Shown: positions 32,744 to 43,610, numbered from the stretch's first letter. The stretch is DNA of 64,000 nucleotides from Bipolaris cookei (GCA_002286855.1 NRSV01000005.1:62001-126000); one strand, 5' to 3'. The notes: generated by a model from the sequence alone, not told the origin. A program made the numbers and translations.

Positions 32744-33327
32744 CGTTACAAGTAACAAGAAGGATTCTCTCCTTGACAAGGGACGATGAGTTAACAAGAC
32801 CCAAAAAGCATGCCCTTGGAGTCACGTGATGTGTCATCCCGCCAAGTCTGGCCATCCGGGATGGCAGTGCAGGAAGGGATGGCAGGACCAAAAGGCAATG
32901 GGTATAAGAATGGGTTAGATTTCATTATTACACTCGTTATGGTCAACTTCAATAAGTTCTTCTCTTACACAGATTGATACTTAGTTATTCTATCTACAAT
33001 AGAATTGGTAGTCTTTTACCAACGGTTAACTATAAGTCTTATCACCCCGAATCGCCAGACAATACCACACGGTTTACTTCACCAAGCAGTCTCGCCCTAA
33101 CCCGGATCGAGACTAGGCAAGTATTCTCCTACCCCGTGTAGACCCCGTGTAACATATACTTGGTTATTCTATCTTAGTATAGAATTGATTGTTGTTTATT
33201 TCGGTTACATCCATAACTCTTTTCCACACGAATCGCCAGACAACAATCGCACGGTTTTACTTTGTTAGACCAGCTCGCCCTAACCCGGACTGAGACTAGG
33301 GAAGTATAGCCTAAGCCCCGTGTAACA
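32744..33327 (+). mobile_element. LTR copy with duplicated 3' portion
   Basis: Same family as 12960-13390: CGTTACAAGTAACA start (first base changed from T), CCATCCCGCCAAG, TGGCCATCCGGGATGGCA, CGCCAGACAA, CCCTAACCCGGA. A first end CCCGTGTAACA is at 33153, and then the last 175 bp of the LTR (from ATACTTRGTTATTC) appear again, diverged, ending CCCGTGTAACA at 33327. No target duplication is evident. Confidence 0.75.
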
Positions 33328-33753
33328 AGGATGTAGCACGGTTTTAGCGCCGCTCAGTGCAGACTAGCGTAATCTACTATCGGTATTGAACGTTAGCACC
33401 GTGAGGTCATCTGTGGCGTAGTGCTTGGAGTCTTTGTCCAGTTCGTCTGGTTTGCTTTGTTGCGCCAAAAATAGCCACGGCAAACTGCTTATCCTCATCC
33501 AAACAACATACTACTGGAAGGTATCGAGAAGCGCCTTTCTAAACATATAGGAGAGAAGAGATTGTCTCAGGAGGACAAAGGGGAAAGAATAATAAATAAT
33601 AGGCAAACTAACTACCTACAACCAGATAGATAACTACATAACTAGTATTTTTACAACAGGGAAATAGTCCAGACCAAAATTACGAATATTGGTAAATGGA
33701 GTTGTGCCGAATTATCTTCAAGTTCTCTCCTAAGCGACTGAAAGCAGACTAAT
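33328..33753. other. Intergenic, nothing recognised
   Basis: About 420 AT-rich bp between the LTR and the MYND relic; no supported gene. Confidence 0.4.
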
Positions 33754-34432
33754 TTAGGAGTCCTTCGCAGCTTGGAGAGGAAATCGAATATGGTTATCAA
33801 ACTCGTCCCATTTCAGAACAAACAATCCTCGCAAGTCGGGATCCTTAAGGAGCTTACAATCAGCCTTGTGACCTTTCTCGTTTCAGCCAGCTACTTGGCA
33901 GGTCTTATCACACCCGTATTAGCATCAACGTTAACATAATACGAGGAAGATTTTCCATGGCAGTCTTGCCCTATTGCAATACCAGAAAGACGAGCACTTG
34001 CTACACCGTTGCAGAGAGGCCGCCTTTTTTCCGCATCCGTGACATGTTCTCATACCATTAATCTCCATTGAGAACTGTTGGACCTGGTCGTTCGGCGCCA
34101 GCAGCTTATCCAGAGACAGTGGAAAGATCTATATGATGTCCCGTTCGGTTAGCGCACATGAACTAAGCTGTAGATTAGCAATTTTAAAGTACCTTGGTCG
34201 TCTGGGGATCCTCATGGCGGATACCGGGCTCACAGAACATAAATGCGTGGCGCTCTGCGTAGAGAATGGCGACTGTGTACCCCTTTTGAACCTGTCCTGG
34301 CACTAATTCACTGCCTCGGCTACCGGTATAGAAGTACAGCGGAATTGTTATACTGTCAGCATCCTTGATCTCCATCTGTAGACGAAGTAGCGAAGCGAAA
34401 TCCACAATCTCACCAAAGAGGCACCAATGGCG
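33754..34432 (-). pseudogene. MYND-finger gene with nonsense codon
   Basis: Exons about 34193-34432, 33970-34128 and 33754-33903. Introns: 34129-34192 (GT-AG) and 33904-33969 (a GC-AG intron, GCAAGA...AAG). The product reads WCLFGEIVDFASLLRLQ, PLYFYTGSRGSELVPGQ, YTVAILYAERHAFMF, GIRHEDP, then the zinc finger TCHGCGKKAASLQRCSKCS, FWYCN, RTCQVAG-stop-NEKGHKADC. The TGA at 33883-33885 replaces the usual Trp (TGG), a G-to-A change as expected from RIP on the other strand. No in-frame ATG precedes the WCLFGE start. Everything after the stop is intact, so decay is recent. Confidence 0.72.
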
Positions 34433-34438
34433 TCGTGG

Positions 34439-35130
34439 TCAGTATGTACCTATATTGCTTCTCTCATAAAACTCCAGGTCGACGTCGTTCTCGTCTGGGA
34501 GATCAGTGAACCCGGGGAATGTTGCACGGCTCCGCAGATTCGCCAGCTGTCCCAGGGCTTTTGGCTTCTCCCTCCTCCAAAGCCAGTCTTTAAAGTCGCT
34601 CGGTTCGAGTCCTTGCGGGGGTTCATCTACTTTCGCCTTCCACTTCCTTGAGAATCCGAATAGCTCGTACTTCGAAGGGTCCCGTGTCAAAGCTCTGTGC
34701 TTGATAGCTTGTGTGCTGTTACTGCCAAGGGTTGTCTTCCAAACAGACGCCGCCCTCTCCGCGAAGACGCGTCCCCTTGCCAAGTCGCTATTGGCGATAA
34801 CGAGCTGCGCGGCATTGACAAAGGCCTGCGCAAAACCAACGTCCTCTCGTCCTTGCTCGTTATAGAGACGTACCTGTTGATCAAAGTAGCGGAGGGTCCG
34901 GAGTGGAGATACTAAAACCCCATCTGTGCCGAGTTGGTCGATGACACCGTCTAAGCGATCGATCTCCTCCAATCTCTTATCGCTCTCCTGGCTCTGCTCT
35001 GGCGGTAAGGAGCAGAGATGGCACGAACATGTAAAGTCAAACTTTTCCTGAAGAGCCTCCTGCCGGGCTTTACGGTTTTGCAGCTTTGCCCGGGTGCGCA
35101 GGTTTGGCGAACAGCCAACGCTTTGCCGAA
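34439..35130 (-). pseudogene. C-terminal fragment of a SET-domain protein
   Basis: The frame reads SPNLRTRAKLQNRKARQ, EKFDFTCSCHLCSLPPEQ (post-SET Cys cluster), then a TPR-like helical C-terminal domain (LRTLRYFDQQVRLYNEQGRED, GRVFAERAASVWKT) ending with a PQGL..DFKDWLWR motif usual for fungal SET/TPR proteins. The catalytic SET core is missing: similarity ends about 35130, where AT-rich sequence starts. Its stop lies only a few bases from the MYND relic. It is a dead 3' fragment, not a methyltransferase. Confidence 0.7.
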
Positions 35131-35567
35131 CGGATTAGTACCCAAAAAAGGCAGCACTTGCTAATTAATTCATGCAAATGTTTTAGGCAAAATTAGTAGC
35201 TAGAGTCCTGCAATCAAATATAGTAGAAATTAAACATAATTAACTAGTACAACACATAGAGTTGCCGGTACAAAACTATAGCCTGTCTTCCGCCGGGTGA
35301 GTGCGGTCTGTACCGGATGCGCTTGCACCTTGGCTGGTGGCCTCCACCTCATCCTAGGCCATTTCTAGAGCAGGCCGTTTAGAGAAGTTAGTTCGAATAG
35401 TCTTTGCCGCTTAAATTACGTTGGCTGCAAGTAGCCTCTTGTAGTCTAGCGTAACAAGCACGACACTTCGAAGTGCTCCTGCTTGTTACGCTAGCCTTCT
35501 TTAGAATAGTGTATTCAGTATATCAGTTCGAAGAGACCTTTCTAAATCATAATATATTAACTGACTA
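35131..35567. other. AT-rich junction with a 15-bp-arm hairpin
   Basis: Between the truncated SET fragment and the second transposon. CTAGCGTAACAAGCA (35446-35460) and its exact reverse complement (35480-35494) enclose 19 bases that include the palindrome CACTTCGAAGTG. No gene. Confidence 0.6.
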
Positions 35568-38226
35568 CTCGGGCCCAACGGCTGCTGTAGCAGAATTTCA
35601 ATGAAATTGCCCGTGCTCCGCACGGGCCTATCACCTCAACGATAATATCACCTCAATGATAACGATATATTTTAATTATACATTTAAGCTAAGTAAATAC
35701 AAAAATATAATCTTTATAATTTCAAAAATCAAAGACACGTTATCAAAGCACACCCTAGTCAGATATTATCGAGATTGGACTATTGCAGTAGCTGCTATCG
35801 TCGCTGTCGTCGCTATTGCTTGCACTAATTTTGTCATCCACTATAGCTTTGTAAGCCTTTTTGATAGTAGTATCGATATTAATACACGATTCTGTAGAAG
35901 TGGATTCTGCGCAGTCTTCTTGAGTATACTGAGTAAAGCGTTCTGGGTTCTGTGACAGCGTGGTAGATGGTGAAGCTGCAGTGAGATGGTGGCTCGTGAG
36001 TTTCGTATATGGATCGACAAGTTGACGAACATTATACGCTACCCATATAGCTGGCGTACGATCTGTTGTTATAGTGCCCTCACGATACTTAGAGCTGCTA
36101 TCTTGAAGTATCCATTCCCACTTTATTGAGGCCTTAGTGTCGTAGTCATTATTATTAGCGTTTGTGTTTTGCCAGCGCGCAACATCGCGCTGCGTTGTGA
36201 TACCGCCCGCTATACGCTTAGTATATTTACGACCAAAGTTCCGTATAGTGGGGAAGATGCGTCTCCATTTATTGAAAATAATTGTGGCCTCACGAAGTCG
36301 TTTCGTAGCTATCTCCGCCTCAAGACGAGCAAGGTCATTGACCTGGCGCTGCTGCACCATCTGCCGCGCGTCTTCTGCGTATATTACGCCACCTTTGCTC
36401 TCTACAACCCGCTTCTTACGACGCCTTCGCTCCTCCTTGGCAAGGATAGCAGCCTCAGTTTTGTGCAGCTCACGCTTGAAGCCCTCGGCGTTGCGCGCAA
36501 GAGCTGAGACGCCACGAAGGTGACGGATCACATCAGCCGCGACCTGACGAGGGAGGTGTTGCTGGATTACGGCGCGAACAAACGGCTCTTGTAGCTCAAT
36601 CTGTCGCACTGTTTTTGGTGTATGCCAAGTAGCATCGCCAAGCTTAGGATTCTCAGGTTCCGGTGTTGCGCTTTGTGGTTGAGGCCGCCGCACCAGCTGT
36701 GCCGTCTCGAGGTCGATTTTAACACGGTGGAAGCGTCGTACAGGCGCTCGAGATGGCGATGAGATGAGCCGAGGCGGCGACGATATATCAAGAGGTGTAC
36801 CGGCGCGCTGTACAAGCGGTAGTGGTGGTGTAGCTGAGCGGTCACTATTGCTAGAGTAGCAACCTTCTTGGGTGCGAAGATGCGCTAACACGATGTCAGG
36901 ATTGTACGGCATTATGCCTGTACGGCGCCAACCTGAGCAGATTGTAGATTTTGTAAACGTCAAGCACCGGATCTCCTCTATTGTAGCCATAAAGTCGGCC
37001 TTGTTGATATCACGCGAGCCTGTACGAGAGGCGTACTCAAGCGTCTTGCCGTGATACCACTTCAGCGGCTGAAAGCAACCCACATCTAGAGGCTGGAGGA
37101 GGTGGGTTGTATGAGGTGGGAGGGCAAAGAGCTGTATCTTATTGTCTTCAGCAAGCTGACAAAACTGCTTTGTATAGTGAGATTTATGCCCATCTATTAG
37201 CAATAAGCGCCAAGCTCCATGGCAACTACGGCTTGTCACCTTGTTGAAGTGTTGGATCCAGGCGTACGCAAGTTTGTCGTTACTATAACCACTATCGGAC
37301 ACGCCTATAAGATACCCATCAGGTAGATCTACGATCCAATGCTCCATCACAGTAGCAGCTTTAACGATAATAAGAGGTGGAATAACCTCACCAGTGGCCC
37401 GGATACACTCAACAAGAGTAATAAGCTCGCGATTGTTGGCGTTGTGGATAAAGACCGTACGTCCGTTTTTGGTGTATAAGTACTGCTCTTTTGCAACACC
37501 AATGCGGCAGCCTGTCTCATCCATATTATATATATCTTCAGGCAAGATACCGCGCTCTTCGATAAGGTCTTTGAGCCTAGTATACCAGTCAAGGAGTGCT
37601 ACTGGCTCCTGAGCAAGCTTACGCTGTACCTCAATTGACTTTGCCTTTACACGTCTATATTTCGGGTGCCTTGCGAGCCATCGTCGTGCCCAAAGCTTGC
37701 CAACCTTAGGCGCAACTTCATCTAGGCCTGTATAAGCATCCTCAAGGAGTGAGTTTGCCTGCTGCTCAACTAGTCCACGATGAATACCAAAGCCAATATT
37801 GTCGATAGCATCAAGATACCGCTCAAGAGCGAAATCTTGAGACTCGTTAAGGCGGTACAAATCAGGTGGCTTAGCGCGATTACAGCGATTCGGAAGTCCA
37901 AGATAGGCGCGTCGCAGGCGCTGATATGGTAAGTTGTGGGTAGTTGCATAGCTTTTAATGTTAGGTCGATGGAGTAGGCGTAACGCTTCGGCGTGCTTTT
38001 GCAACGCCACCATCTCTTCTTTATATATAGACGTTCTCTTATTAACCTTAGTCATAGTGAAAATGATATGCGTTGTTAAGTTTATTTAATTATACGTTGT
38101 TATGGTAGATGTATGTACTTTAAGCTACGTGTTATCATTGAGGTGATATTATCGTTGAGGTGATAGGCCCGTGCGGAGCACGGGCAATTTCATTGAAATT
38201 CTGCTACAGCAGCCGTTGGGCCCGAG
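35568..38226 (-). mobile_element. Fot/pogo-type DNA transposon, copy 2 (complete, 2659 bp)
   Basis: Same element as 7846-11175 but inverted and uninterrupted. Ends CTCGGGCCC...GGGCCCGAG with flanking TA (35566-35567 and 38227-38228) and 96-bp perfect terminal inverted repeats. The transposase translation is identical to copy 1, and the non-coding ends match too, so both descend from very recent transposition. Confidence 0.95.
35755..38055 (-). CDS. Fot/pogo-type DDE transposase (766 aa), copy 2
   Basis: Translation identical over all 766 residues to 8017-10317: CENP-B-like DNA-binding N-terminus, DD35D triad at D179, D288 and D324, basic C-terminal region. The reading frame is intact, with ATG at 38055 and TAG at 35755. 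It supplies the transposition function for both copies in the window and for any shorter derivatives elsewhere in the genome. Confidence 0.95.
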   Translation of the reverse strand: MTKVNKRTSIYKEEMVALQKHAEALRLLHRPNIKSYATTHNLPYQRLRRAYLGLPNRCNRAKPPDLYRLNESQDFALERYLDAIDNIGFGIHRGLVEQQANSLLEDAYTGLDEVAPKVGKLWARRWLARHPKYRRVKAKSIEVQRKLAQEPVALLDWYTRLKDLIEERGILPEDIYNMDETGCRIGVAKEQYLYTKNGRTVFIHNANNRELITLVECIRATGEVIPPLIIVKAATVMEHWIVDLPDGYLIGVSDSGYSNDKLAYAWIQHFNKVTSRSCHGAWRLLLIDGHKSHYTKQFCQLAEDNKIQLFALPPHTTHLLQPLDVGCFQPLKWYHGKTLEYASRTGSRDINKADFMATIEEIRCLTFTKSTICSGWRRTGIMPYNPDIVLAHLRTQEGCYSSNSDRSATPPLPLVQRAGTPLDISSPPRLISSPSRAPVRRFHRVKIDLETAQLVRRPQPQSATPEPENPKLGDATWHTPKTVRQIELQEPFVRAVIQQHLPRQVAADVIRHLRGVSALARNAEGFKRELHKTEAAILAKEERRRRKKRVVESKGGVIYAEDARQMVQQRQVNDLARLEAEIATKRLREATIIFNKWRRIFPTIRNFGRKYTKRIAGGITTQRDVARWQNTNANNNDYDTKASIKWEWILQDSSSKYREGTITTDRTPAIWVAYNVRQLVDPYTKLTSHHLTAASPSTTLSQNPERFTQYTQEDCAESTSTESCINIDTTIKKAYKAIVDDKISASNSDDSDDSSYCNSPISIISD

Positions 38227-38660
38227 TAGTTATGTATACATTAGAGCTTACAAAAGGGGAACTCATAAGAAAGCCAACGCGTTAGACTAATAAAAGTTGG
38301 TAGTCTTACTATTGTCAGATTGTGATGGTTTATCAAAGATGGATGAATTAATTGGTTGGTCAGTGATTGTATTGATTGATGTTGTTTTTTTCTGATCCGT
38401 GCTAATCCAAGGAGATCGAACACGGTGATCCATGCGCGCTGTCTGATCTGACTAATCCACAGAATCCGGGGTCCGATCCATACCCGGATTCTGTCCACCA
38501 CCCAATATATGCCCATATTCTGACACATTGCTAACAGCTATTCAGAGATACTTGTTACAACTTACAGCCCAATAAGCATAATAGGTTAACGGCAGATATG
38601 ACGACAACGAGCACGGTGGCTAGTAACAGTTATTAATTACAAACTATTATAGTTATACAG
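38227..38660. other. Short gene-free spacer
   Basis: Between transposon copy 2 and the LINE. No supported gene; the 95-codon minus frame has no family. Confidence 0.4.
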
Positions 38661-38675
38661 ACTATCTCGGACAAT

Positions 38676-39668
38676 ACTGCAACGCCCTACAAGGCGAATA
38701 TATCGAAGAAGCCAAAGGAAATCAAAGCAAAGTACCACAAGGAACTACCAGAGGACAACTACCTCCTATCTATCTACTCGGACGCCTCAGCTACAAGCAA
38801 AGGCAAAGGAATAGGAATAGGAGTAGCTTTCTACAAAGGAGCTAGCCTTATAGCTCAGGAAAAGGCCAATATAGGATACAACCAGCTAGTCTACAACGGA
38901 GAACTAGAGGGTATTACCCTAGGCCTTGAGAAAGCTAACAACCTAGCAGACGACTACCTAGAAGTCAGAGTATATGCAGATAACCAGGCTGCAATATGTA
39001 GACTAAAGACTACTTCTAATAGCCCTGGACAAGAATGGAAAATTAGATGTAGTAAGGCAGCAGAGAAGCTACGAGAAAAAGGCATAGTACCCACTATACA
39101 GTGGGTACCAGGACACCAGGGCGTCACAGGAAACGAGAAAGCAGACGCGCTAGCAAAGGAGGCGACAAAGCTAGATCCTAGCTCTAGCAGGACGAGTCTA
39201 GCTTTAATAGGCACACGAATAAAGCAGCTAGGCGAGCGAGAGTGGCTTAGCTATCTAGGACAATATAGGAGGAAAGCTATTGCTCTAAATCCCACCACTT
39301 ACGCTGGAAGGTATAAGTGGAAGACTAGAAAGCAGATTGCTACTCCTCCTACTAGTAGAGAAGCCTCTAGCGCCTTCTATCAGCTCAAGTTAGGTCACTG
39401 CTACCTACGAGACTTTCTATTCAAGCGAGGAAAAGTAGACCCTAACGTTTGCCCCTGCAACTATAGAGCTACTCAAGACTCTGCACATATTCTCCTTAGC
39501 TGCAAGCTATACAAGGAGGCTAGAAAGAAGATGCAAGAAGCTACAAAAGACCCCCTATCTCTAGCTTTTTTATTAGACACTATAGTAGGCGTACAGGCTA
39601 CTATTACCTTTATTAAGGAAACTGGGGCTGCAACACAGGCCTGGTACAAAGGAAACCTCGATAACTAG
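38676..39668 (+). pseudogene. LINE RNase H domain and C-terminus (partial ORF)
   Basis: Open frame to TAG 39666 with no ATG in its first 280 codons because the 5' part is lost. RNase H-fold residues are all seen: D in IYSDASATSKG, E in NGELEGITLG, D in YADNQAAI, and D in TGNEKADALA. A C-terminal zinc-knuckle-like part follows (CPCNYRATQDSAHILLSCKLY). In the full element this would remove the RNA strand during target-primed reverse transcription. The frame is free of stops, so the copy is young, but it cannot be expressed by itself. Confidence 0.85.
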
Positions 39669-39911
39669 GGCAACACCTACACTAGGTGCCTCCGCCCTAC
39701 ACCTACCCTACCTCTCCCCTCACCCGCAAGACCCCCTACTACCTTCCTCTACACTAGGCTACGAGCCTCACCTCGATTTAGATAGCCCCCTCCCCCACCT
39801 ATACCAAATTGATAGCACTACGTAGTTACCTGTAGGCCTAGCCTGCACGTCTTATATAACCCACCAGCTGAGATAGGACGTTAAATAACAATAATAATAA
39901 CAATAACAATA
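38677..39911 (+). mobile_element. 5'-truncated LINE with 16-bp target duplication
   Basis: Flanked by ACTATCTCGGACAATA at 38661-38676 and 39912-39927. The 3' end has an AATAACAATAATAATAACAA-type tail rather than plain poly(A). Only the C-terminal RNase H part is left, as expected when target-primed reverse transcription stops early. Likely a Tad/I-like fungal non-LTR element; the clade is inferred. Confidence 0.88.
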
Positions 39912-40038
39912 ACTATCTCGGACAATAGCATAGCAGGATTTAGATAGTTATTTTCAAGTTATAAAATACATGAACTAGGAAGTTACTTCTAGGCAATACT
40001 CTTAGTTCAGTATGAGAACACGCGTAAGCCACCGATTG

Positions 40039-41961
40039 CTAACAAGCGATATGTGATGTTGGACTACTTGAGCGAGCTAGGATAGTAGCTAGCTCTAAGT
40101 GACGAACGGAGTCTTCTTGCCGCCAAGATATACCCAAAATTTGGAGATCCTGAATCAGAAGTGGAACAACTGGCCTGAAATCGGACAATCTTTCTATCGT
40201 GCGGGAGTAAAGTATGTTCATCGCCGCTTCCGAGAGTTTCAACTGGTTGCTAATAAGTGGATAGATCTTGGATGAGCGTATAGCACGAAGGAGGAGGACT
40301 GTTTTGAACTCTCTATATACGATCAGTCTGAGATATATTTTACAAATGATGGAATTACTTACGAGTGAAGTGTGTCCACAGGATTGCTTAACGCTACCCG
40401 AATGCTACTTGTGCTTCTACACATCTCATACACGCTGTTGGGATCCGCGCCAATACGGTCAAAGGAAATGATATTCGATACAGCGTGCTGCTCCCAATCG
40501 ATGACAAGTTGGAGCATCCCTTGCTGGAATTTGGTTAGCTCTCTAGGAGCGTTAAACTCAGGATGTTCAAGAATGCTCAGGTACGGTCTCAACAGCTCAG
40601 CCATACCCTTGTGGTACTCTGCTCGTAGAGAAGCCATGATGGCATTAGTCGATGGGGGCTCTGCATCATCCCATACTAGTTTCGGCAACAATTGCGCCCT
40701 CCAATTCTCCAGCTGTTGAGTCTGTCTCCTCGCAAGGTCCACCAAACTCTGGAGGCTTTCTTCATCAAATGCCTCGAGCGAGGCGAAGCCTGGTGACAGT
40801 GATGTCTGTACAGTTTCGAGTAGTGAGCGTAATAAGATTTTCGTCCAGAAAACCATCTCTGTAAGGCCATTTATATTCCATTCTAGTGATAGTGCATTCC
40901 AGTACTTAGAATGCAGAGGAAAGGAGACCACATTGAGGCAGTTGTCAATGCCACTAGAAGGAGTTAGAAAAGTGCATACACTTATATTATATACTAACCC
41001 TAATAGGCGCTGGAAAAGCCAAAAACTTCTCATTGCTTCTACGGGGAGAGAGTTAGTACTATCTTGAGTAGATGAGACTTGATTTTCAGCAAATGCTCTG
41101 CTTACTGTTAGTCTAAACAGTTAGATAACAATAACTTAACTCACCTCTCTGCGTTATCTGTGTAGATGCAGTGAGATTGATGTAGGTGAGCCCAGCTGTC
41201 TCCTAGCATACCATTTTGGTTGCTGTATAGTGCAGCTAGAGTCAAGGCTTGAGCATATGCGATACTACGCTCGTGATGTTTCTGCCCGAGAATTTGTTTC
41301 GCGTAAGTGTAATACACCATACCTCGTGTGGTAACAGGGCGGGATGCATCATCTGTGGTTGAGAAACAGCTCCCTAGTGCAAGAAAGAGAAGTACGTGGG
41401 CGTTCCTGAGACTCGAGCTGATGTAGTCTCTCCGTAATGGGGCGCTACAGATATAATTGATAAATGCGTCGCACATCTCCTGGGGCTTGTCAAAAAAGGG
41501 ATGCAAAATATGCACATGTTCTAAATAAGATTTAGAAAGAAGGAGTAGATCTTCGCGCGAGAATAGCCTGATGCTATCTTCTTTCGTGAGATCAATTTGT
41601 GCAACATGGGAATAAGAACTTTCACTTTTGCGAAGTTCACTTTTCCAGTCCCGAAATTCTTGAGCCATCCTCTCAACAGCTTTGCATGTACTGTCCATAC
41701 GTATTTGGGAGCTAATAGAGGTCAGTTTATGAATATAGGTATGCTAAAAGGAACATACGCAGTTGGCTTAGTCTCCTGATACTCACATCGTACCTGCTTC
41801 TTAACGCATGCGCCGCATTGGGAAGCCCCGTCACATTTCTGTTTATGAAGGCTACATCGGTTGCAGGCCCTTGTGACTCGAAGTCTAGAAGATTTCGGTA
41901 GCACTTCGCTAGTAAAACCTAGATCCTCGTTCTGTGTGTCTGCATTAGATGAGGACCGCAT
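40039..41961 (-). CDS. Zn2Cys6 fungal transcription factor (577 aa)
   Basis: CDS complement(join(40039..40312,40363..40953,40999..41097,41145..41711,41759..41961)); four introns of 45-50 nt, all joining in frame. Residues about 33-60 are the binuclear zinc cluster: CNRCSLHKQKC then a C-x5-C-x2-C-x6-C arrangement (QCGAC, KKQVRC). The middle (LLLLSKSYLEHVHILHPFFD; RNAHVLLFLALGSCFS; TYAKQILGQ) matches the fungal-specific regulator domain, including the YF-x-HP-like HPFFD. Long helical C-terminus. It would be a nuclear DNA-binding regulator, typically recognising CGG triplets. No metabolic cluster adjoins it, so targets are unknown. The gene looks intact. Confidence 0.88.
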
Positions 41962-42399
41962 CTCGCTAGGAAATTAAGGCTATGGTCGACTCGAACTGTA
42001 TATGTACTAAGAGAAGATAGTTCTAAGAATTTAAGAAGAATTCAACGATTTAAATGGAGGAAAAGCGAGTATTATAAAGCATGGTATCTGACAATGACTA
42101 AGGCCTGAAGAAGTATCAGGCGGCCACCCTGCATTCCAAAAACATCGACAGGATCCTACAGTTACACACCACTTCTCGCCAGCATTACAGCATTACAAGC
42201 TTGATTGATATTTGAGCTAATGCATTTAAGGTTGTAACTGTGTATATGTGCAAGTGTAACTCAGATCACTACATAATTTGCCAGCCTTCCAAAGTCAAGA
42301 AGTAGTAGAAAGCGCGTTGTGCAAGGGCAGGTAGAGTTACCGCTATATTCAACGGTAAATAGTTGAATTATCCTCTGTCAGTGGATAGAGAGACTGAGG
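41962..42399. other. Intergenic, nothing recognised
   Basis: Promoter of the Zn2Cys6 gene plus the 3' flank of the next; no repeat or gene seen. Confidence 0.4.
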
Positions 42400-43081
42400 T
42401 CACATGCTAGATCTAGAATTTCTTGACTTTGGAATACATGCAAATAACCATGACTGTAGCCATTTTGCAACACAACTTGGATAAACAGAGTTAGTTCCTA
42501 GAGATGCATGCCCTGTGACATCCGCTAGGACTACACCCTCAACCATCCTTCTTATGTTGTCGTATTCTTTGGTTCTTTCGAATTTTGCTTGGAGGAACTC
42601 GTCGAAAGTGAACACAATTTCCTCTTCTATCTGACTTATCGTAGAGTTGGTTCCGAAAGATTGAGAGACGCTTAATCGAACAAAATGGGTACTGCCGTTG
42701 GACCAAGTAGCATGGTAGGCCCTTAGTTTGTACGAGGGTTCGGACTCAATTTGAACGCGTCCAATACTCGCACCATGCTTCTCTCCCACGTGGAAGATGA
42801 ACGGTTCGTGAAGGATAAAGATCTTGCTACATTCAGTGCATTTGTAATTCCCATTATCTGTAGTTGTTAACTCTGGTGATGGATGCGATCGCAAGTACGA
42901 TCCGAAAGTAAGCGTCTTACGATTAGGGAAAATGCCACCATGCTTGCTGGGCGGTTCCTGGTCTGAAGGGTTATGCTGGAAGGTTAGTCGCTTTCTACTC
43001 TACTAGAGTTCAAGTGCATACCTGAGATGTAACTATAGGAGCTTGGTCCATTGCAGCCACAAACGAGGTTGAAGCCAACAT
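42400..43081 (-). CDS. Small protein with single C2H2-like finger (211 aa)
   Basis: CDS complement(join(42400..42975,43022..43081)); 46-nt intron, phase 0, exon 1 codes MLASTSFVAAMDQAPIVTSQ. One finger near residues 66-84: YKCTECSKIFILHEPFIFH (C-x2-C, then two His with the spacing H-x4-H around HVGEKH). The region after it has no known domain (IEEEIVFTFDEFLQAKFERT). Such one-finger fungal proteins are often regulators, but no target can be named. The start is the first ATG of a continuous spliced frame. Confidence 0.65.
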
Positions 43082-43496
43082 GTTTCCTTGCAGGAAGGCA
43101 ACCGGTCGGCATAGGAGGACAATAAGGCAACAAATGAGGGACCATATGCCTTGCAGGAAGTGTGTATGATATATAGTTATGCTAACTGCGCAAGATTTAG
43201 TGTTAGTTTAGGCCAATCTTCCGAGGAAATGCCCTTGCCCTAGGCTACCTGTAACAACACGAATGAAGGGAGGAGAGAACATGGGCGACGTGACTATGAA
43301 GCGACTCTTGTGGCAGGAATTTCCACAAATGATGGTATGACTAGCTCCATACAGTTGACTTTGTTTCCAGAGTGCTTACAATTGTTGTGCATAAACTTGG
43401 CGTTTATCCAAGCGAAGATGTCCAATCAATCAAATCTGGGAAGCCTTGTAGAGAGTGGCTTACATGTCGTATTGAGTTTCGGGTTCAACAATCCTA
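43082..43496. other. Intergenic, nothing recognised
   Basis: Divergent promoter region between the C2H2 gene and the ankyrin gene; no gene seen. Confidence 0.4.
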
Positions 43497-43546
43497 CGCT
43501 ATACCTGATTCTCTGACCCGATCAGGTCAGAGAATCAGGTATAGCG
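43497..43546. promoter_or_regulatory. 22-bp perfect inverted repeat upstream of ankyrin gene
   Basis: Arms 43497-43518 (CGCTATACCTGATTCTC...) and 43525-43546 are exact reverse complements around a 6-base loop CGATCA. It lies 64 bp before ATG 43611, so it would be in the promoter or 5' leader. As RNA it would form a very stable hairpin that could limit scanning; that function is inference. Confidence 0.6.
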
Positions 43547-43610
43547 CCCTTTCGTCAGTACAGCACCCACCGACTTCTGGACAGCCTCACTCATTCCCTC
43601 AACCACAACA

